Positions 60,098-64,000 of a stretch of 64,000 nucleotides of DNA are shown one piece after another. Each line of letters begins with the position of its first letter. Position 1 is the first letter of the stretch. Location of the stretch: contig CAJUCX010000005.1 in NCBI GenBank assembly GCA_910585195.1, positions 32,013 through 96,012 on the forward strand, read 5' to 3'. Under the pieces are notes generated by a model. The model worked only from the letters and a program-made list of their open reading frames with translations, was not told where the DNA came from and searched no databases. This DNA is from an uncultured Christensenellaceae bacterium (GTDB lineage: Bacteria > Bacillota > Clostridia > Christensenellales > CAG-314). The position numbers and the translations under genes are program-made.

Positions 60098-62737
60098 ATG
60101 AATGACGCACATATCAAAAATATCAGTCAAGTTTTGACGGAACTTCAAACTACCGACAACGGGCTTTCGAGTTCTTCCGCCAAAAGCAGGATAGAAAAAT
60201 CAGGTCCAAATGCTTTGAAAGAGCAAAATAAGGCAGGAGTCTTCAAACTGTTTATTTCGCAGTTCAAAGATTTTATGGTTCTGCTGTTAATTGCGGCGGC
60301 GGTTATCTCTGCCGTTATGGCATACGTGTCTAAAGACACGCACGAGTTATTTGATACGGTAATTATAGTCTTTATTATTTTTCTCAACGCTACGGTGGGG
60401 TTTATTCAGCAATACCGCGCGGACAAGGCAATAGAGCAATTAAAAAAACTGTCGGTATGTCAAGTCAAGACAAAGCGCGACGGCAAAATAATAAGCGTTG
60501 ACAGTCAGGATTTGGTTGCAGGCGACGTGATTATTTTGGAAGAGGGCGATATGGTGCCTGCCGACTGTCGGTTGCTTAAAGACAACAACCTTAAATGCGA
60601 TGAGTCTGCATTGACGGGCGAGTCTACTGCCGTTTCAAAATCCTCAAAGGCAACTCCAAGTAAAAGTGCAGGTTTGGGCGACAGAAAAAATATGCTGTTT
60701 TCTTCTACCTTCGTGGTGCAAGGAAATGCCGAGGCTGTCGTTGTGTCAACGGGTATGAATACGGAAATCGGCAAAATCGCAGATATGCTTGACAGCGCGT
60801 CGGAAATGCAAACGCCTTTGCAAAAAAATCTGGACGCTTTGGGCAAAGTCATCTCATACGGTGTTATTGCCATCGCGGTAATTATTTTTGCTTTCGGCGT
60901 GTTTTTCAAACATAACCCGCTTATCGAAAACTTTATGTCGTCCGTTGCAATAGCAGTAGCCGCTATCCCCGAAGGTTTGCCTGCCGTTGTTACGATAATT
61001 ATGGCGATGGGCATGCAGAAGATGAGCAAAAGCAAGGCAATCGTGCGCAAACTGCACGCAGTGGAAACTTTGGGCAGTTGCAACTTTATTTGCAGCGACA
61101 AGACGGGCACTCTTACGGAAAATAAAATGAAAGTCATTTCCGTATATTGCGGCGGCATAGAAGAAAACGAAACTTTCGCCGTTAAAAATATCGCTTCGGA
61201 AAAAACCTTGATGTTCAACTGTATGGAACATTGTTCAACCGTCAAGGGCGAATATAAAAAGTTTTTGGGCGACCCTACGGAAATTGCGCTTAAAAATTTT
61301 ATTGCGGAAAATTTCGCAAAAACGGCAAAAGGGCAAAAAACCGCCGAACTGCCGTTCGAGTCCAACCGCAAACTGATGAGCGTATGTATATTGCAAGACG
61401 ACGGCAAGTTTGTTTATACAAAGGGCGCGCCGGACGTACTTATGGACAGGTGCGCATATATCATGATTGACGGTAAAACAGTGCCGTTCAGTCAAGAGCA
61501 AAAAGCAAAAATAACAAAACAAAACGTAAAAATGGCGTCAAAGGCGTTACGAGTGTTGGGTTTTGCGTATAAGCCGTTTGACGGTATGACGGAAGACAAT
61601 TTGGTATTTTTGGGTTTGGCAGGGATGATAGACCCGCCTCGCAAAGAAGTGCTGCAAGCCGTAAGACAATGCAAAAAAGCCGGCATAACGCCGGTTATGA
61701 TTACGGGAGACCACAAAGACACAGCTTTTGCCATTGCTCAGCAGTTGGAAATCGCAAAGAGTTTCGACCAAGTAATCACAGGCGAGCAGCTTGACGGTAT
61801 GAGCGAAGGTGAATTGCAAAAGGCTGTTGCCAATGCCCGCGTTTATGCAAGGGTCAGTCCAAAACATAAAATGCTTATCGTCAATGCATTGCAAAAAAAC
61901 AACAACGTAGTTGCAATGACGGGCGACGGAATAAACGACGCGCCCAGCATTAAAAAGGCTGACATAGGCATTGCAATGGGCATCAGCGGAACGGACGTTA
62001 CCAAAAATGCCTCCGATATGATAATTTCCGACGACAATTTTGCGACTATCGTTTTGGCTGTAAAAGAAGGACGGAGAATTTTTGCCAACATAAAAAAGAC
62101 GATACAGTTTTTCCTGTCTACAAATCTTGCGGAAGTGCTTTCCATATTTATAGTTTCGGTGCTGTTTTGCAGATTTAACTTTTTGCTTTCGGCGCAGTTG
62201 CTGTGGATAAATCTCGTTACCGACAGTTTCCCGGTGTTGGCTTTGGGTATGGAAAAGGCGGAACCCGACGTTATGGAGCGTAAGCCGGAAAAGGCAGAAA
62301 AAAGTATGTTCAATAAACAGTCGCTGTCGTCGATAGGCATATTTGGCGCGATAATGACAGTCATTACGCTTACGGTATTTTTCGTGTCGTTAAATCTGTT
62401 CGGAAACGAAGTGGCAACTACAATGACTTTCTTTACTTTGTCGTTTTTAGAGTTGTTCCACGCCTTCAACATAAGGAGCGACAGACAGTCGATATTCAAA
62501 ATAGGCTTGCTGTCAAACAAAGTTTTGCTACTTACCGTGTTGGGCGGAATACTTGCAAACGTCGCGATTTGCGTAATTCCGTTTTTGCAGACGGCGCTCG
62601 GCGTTGTCGATTTGACGGTAGGTCAATGGATTGCAGTGTTCCTGTCGTCGCTTGCAATAGTTCCTGTCGGAGAAGTTTACAAAGCGGTAATACGAAGCAA
62701 GAATAAAAAAGCGAAGTTGATTGAGCAAAAAGTTTAA
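60098..62737 (+). CDS. Calcium-type (P2) cation-transporting ATPase
   Basis: An 879-residue pump of the SERCA/PMCA type. ALTGESTAVSK (about 170), TM4 AIPEGLPAVV (about 293-302), phosphorylation site SDKTGTLTENKM (about 337), KGAPDVL, MITGDHKDTAFAIA, MTGDGINDAPSIKKADIGIAMG, TM5 STNLAEVLS and TM6 WINLVTDSFP appear in order. The Glu of PEGL and the Asn, Thr and Asp of NLVTD are the Ca2+ ligands in relatives, so Ca2+ export is likely. TAAAAT ends six bases before the ATG and there is no ribosome site. Preceded by the group B XRE gene. Confidence 0.93.
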   Translation: MNDAHIKNISQVLTELQTTDNGLSSSSAKSRIEKSGPNALKEQNKAGVFKLFISQFKDFMVLLLIAAAVISAVMAYVSKDTHELFDTVIIVFIIFLNATVGFIQQYRADKAIEQLKKLSVCQVKTKRDGKIISVDSQDLVAGDVIILEEGDMVPADCRLLKDNNLKCDESALTGESTAVSKSSKATPSKSAGLGDRKNMLFSSTFVVQGNAEAVVVSTGMNTEIGKIADMLDSASEMQTPLQKNLDALGKVISYGVIAIAVIIFAFGVFFKHNPLIENFMSSVAIAVAAIPEGLPAVVTIIMAMGMQKMSKSKAIVRKLHAVETLGSCNFICSDKTGTLTENKMKVISVYCGGIEENETFAVKNIASEKTLMFNCMEHCSTVKGEYKKFLGDPTEIALKNFIAENFAKTAKGQKTAELPFESNRKLMSVCILQDDGKFVYTKGAPDVLMDRCAYIMIDGKTVPFSQEQKAKITKQNVKMASKALRVLGFAYKPFDGMTEDNLVFLGLAGMIDPPRKEVLQAVRQCKKAGITPVMITGDHKDTAFAIAQQLEIAKSFDQVITGEQLDGMSEGELQKAVANARVYARVSPKHKMLIVNALQKNNNVVAMTGDGINDAPSIKKADIGIAMGISGTDVTKNASDMIISDDNFATIVLAVKEGRRIFANIKKTIQFFLSTNLAEVLSIFIVSVLFCRFNFLLSAQLLWINLVTDSFPVLALGMEKAEPDVMERKPEKAEKSMFNKQSLSSIGIFGAIMTVITLTVFFVSLNLFGNEVATTMTFFTLSFLELFHAFNIRSDRQSIFKIGLLSNKVLLLTVLGGILANVAICVIPFLQTALGVVDLTVGQWIAVFLSSLAIVPVGEVYKAVIRSKNKKAKLIEQKV

Positions 62738-62825
62738 GCAGGTTATTTTACTAATATAACGTTATAGTAAAAACAAAACCAAGTTAAAATAGAAAGATAA
62801 GATAAAACAAGTTAAATCATTTTTT

Positions 62826-62854
62826 CTGCCCAACCGCCAAAGTCGGCTGGGCGG
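62826..62854 (+). other. Hairpin after P-ATPase gene
   Basis: GCCCA/TGGGC and CCG/CGG arms form a stem with one mismatch. No T-run follows, so it is only a weak terminator candidate. Confidence 0.4.
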
Positions 62855-63015
62855 AAATATTTATGTTTGAAAAGATTTACATATTTTGTATACTAAAATT
62901 TGCATGGCGTAATTAAATATAATCAATTTGAAAATTTCATCAAAAAAATATTTTGCTGTTTAATATTTTCTTTTTTTGATACGCATACTAATAAAAAACA
63001 CTAAGGGAGAAGTTT

Positions 63016-63789
63016 ATGAAAAAATTTTTGGCGGTTGCGTTGGCGGCGGTCGCGCTGTTCGGCATTGCAAGTTTAGGCAACAATGCTTACGCTTTGGAAA
63101 CCGTAGTTATCAAGCAAATGACGGGCAACGTGGTTTCAGCAGATGAGGAAAGTGTAATTACGCTTAAAGGTCAAAAGGAAAAAGGCGGCATTTATTACAG
63201 CGGAGTAAGGATAGAAATTGCCGACAAGCAGGGGAACATATTGACGGTAATTAAACCTAAAACAGACGCGGGTTACAATCCTGATATTATGCTGCCCGAT
63301 TTTATAGGAGACGGCACTCAGCAAATATTCTTATCGTTGGAAAGCGGCGGCAGCGGCGGATTCGGTTTTTATTACGTATACGGCTTTGAAGATAAAAACT
63401 TAAAGGTTATGTTCGATTACGAACAGTTCGGCAAAGAAAATTGTTTCGAAGGCAGATTTTTGGACGGCTATCGCGCGGAAATTACCGATTGCAAAAAGAC
63501 GCAGGTCTATTTGTTGGATTTAAGTCTTAAACCGCAGGATTACAAAGATATGATTTGGGATAAAAACGGCAAATTGCTAAAACCCGTTACGGTGGATGTT
63601 TCCGGCGTAAATACGGCGTTTCCTTATTACAACAGTTCGGAAGGTCATTGCCAACTCAACGTTTATCAGCGTGTAACGGGCGTTGCGTCGGCGTACGCTT
63701 TGGGATATATAAATTCTCAACTGACTTACGGGCAAAACGGTTTTGAAATTTTCTTTCAAACAATGATGATTTATCCCGACAGTTTGTGA
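63016..63789 (+). CDS. Secreted protein with FG-GAP/VCBS-like core, function unknown
   Basis: A 257-residue protein with a Sec signal peptide (KKFLAVALAAVALFGIASLG, cleavage probably after AYA at residue 26). The mature part contains DIMLPDFIGDGTQQIFLSLESGGSGGFGFYYVY, resembling the calcium-binding blade of VCBS/FG-GAP proteins. Similar secreted proteins are found in spore-forming Firmicutes without a defined role. GGGAGAAG precedes the ATG. It is a single gene ending at the terminator at 63,832. Confidence 0.75.
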   Translation: MKKFLAVALAAVALFGIASLGNNAYALETVVIKQMTGNVVSADEESVITLKGQKEKGGIYYSGVRIEIADKQGNILTVIKPKTDAGYNPDIMLPDFIGDGTQQIFLSLESGGSGGFGFYYVYGFEDKNLKVMFDYEQFGKENCFEGRFLDGYRAEITDCKKTQVYLLDLSLKPQDYKDMIWDKNGKLLKPVTVDVSGVNTAFPYYNSSEGHCQLNVYQRVTGVASAYALGYINSQLTYGQNGFEIFFQTMMIYPDSL

Positions 63790-63831
63790 TTATATTAAAT
63801 AAAGCAAATTTGTATTTTAAGTTTATTTATG

Positions 63832-63861
63832 CCGTCCGTGCAAATTGCGCGGACGGTTTTT
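63832..63861 (+). terminator. Terminator after secreted-protein gene
   Basis: CCGTCCG (63832-63838) pairs with CGGACGG (63850-63856), then TTTTTG. Confidence 0.9.
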
Positions 63862-63917
63862 GTATGCAAATAAGCAAAATTTTTTCAAATATTTGTCTAA
63901 AAGTTGCAAAAAAACGA

Positions 63918-63946
63918 TTGACACATACAAAAAGTTGTTGTAATAT
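63918..63946 (+). promoter_or_regulatory. Strong promoter at the window edge
   Basis: TTGACA 63918-63923, 17-base spacer, TAATAT 63941-63946. It is followed by a 7-bp hairpin CTGTCGC-GGAAG-GTGGCAG (63953-63971) and AAGGAG. The transcribed unit lies beyond the window. Confidence 0.7.
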
Positions 63947-64000
63947 AAATAGGCTGTCGCGGAAGGTGGCAGTATTAAGGAGATTGACAACAGAATAAGC

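Noticed and set aside
63941..63975. Start of SRP RNA at the window edge
   Set aside because: The GGAAG-capped hairpin recalls the SRP tip, but the expected symmetric loop with CAGG/AGCAG is missing and the domain would lie too close to the promoter.
63786..63998. A 70-codon frame at the right edge
   Set aside because: It overlaps the end of the secreted-protein gene, runs through a terminator and a strong promoter, and has atypical composition.

Overview
The window looks like chromosomal DNA of an AT-leaning Bacillota, most probably an anaerobic, endospore-lineage member of the Clostridia. Evidence: a T-box leader, a THF riboswitch, energy-coupling-factor (ECF) vitamin transporter subunits, a six-gene Rnf complex, SpoIVFA/SpoIVFB-like genes beside maf, mreB-like and minD genes, and consistent GGAGG ribosome sites. 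No rRNA, CRISPR array, transposase or complete prophage was seen. Several genes have a good promoter whose -10 box lies only 6-12 bases before the ATG, so leaderless or near-leaderless mRNAs seem common.

Layout. 1-7,740: a leftward branched-chain amino acid operon (ilvB, ilvN, ilvC, ilvD, a DUF815 ATPase, and ilvA cut by the window edge) behind a T-box leader. 7,799-9,527: an orphan lipoprotein divergent from a small XRE repressor, with shared operator-like repeats. 9,664-19,691: a TSUP permease, mnmA, a membrane acyltransferase, an acyl-adenylating enzyme, an Exp7-type P-type ATPase, an unknown membrane protein, and mtnN-luxS. 20,004-24,366: putP, a tiny Cys-rich protein, a pantothenate ECF subunit with coaX, and an XRE/DUF6442 pair. 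24,735-29,641: uvrB and uvrA, with the tail of uvrB duplicated between them. 29,789-40,743: an MFS carrier, DUF421/DUF4363, folT behind a THF riboswitch, a flippase with an apparent AUC start, a GNAT protein, a frameshifted small membrane gene, a large surface protein, and two half-size TSUP genes set among a 93-bp repeat. 41,109-46,162: rnfCDGEAB. 46,420-48,282: a structured leader or ncRNA and a Ppx/GppA phosphatase.

48,439-52,392 is the most unusual part. A leftward two-gene operon of unknown function faces eleven consecutive rightward genes, each coding only a 67-75-residue Cro/CI-type helix-turn-helix protein. They fall into three paralogous groups. Many promoters carry their own palindromes or repeats, duplicated junctions are visible, and one strong terminator closes the array. 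A twelfth relative sits at 59,837 before a Ca2+-type P-ATPase.

52,452-59,693 is a compact maf / mreB-like / minD / spoIVFA / spoIVFB / radical-SAM TIGR03960 / TIGR03936 morphogenesis neighbourhood, lacking mreC, mreD, minC and rplU. The window ends with a Ca2+-type P-ATPase, a secreted protein and an outgoing promoter. All calls come from reading the sequence; no database search was run.
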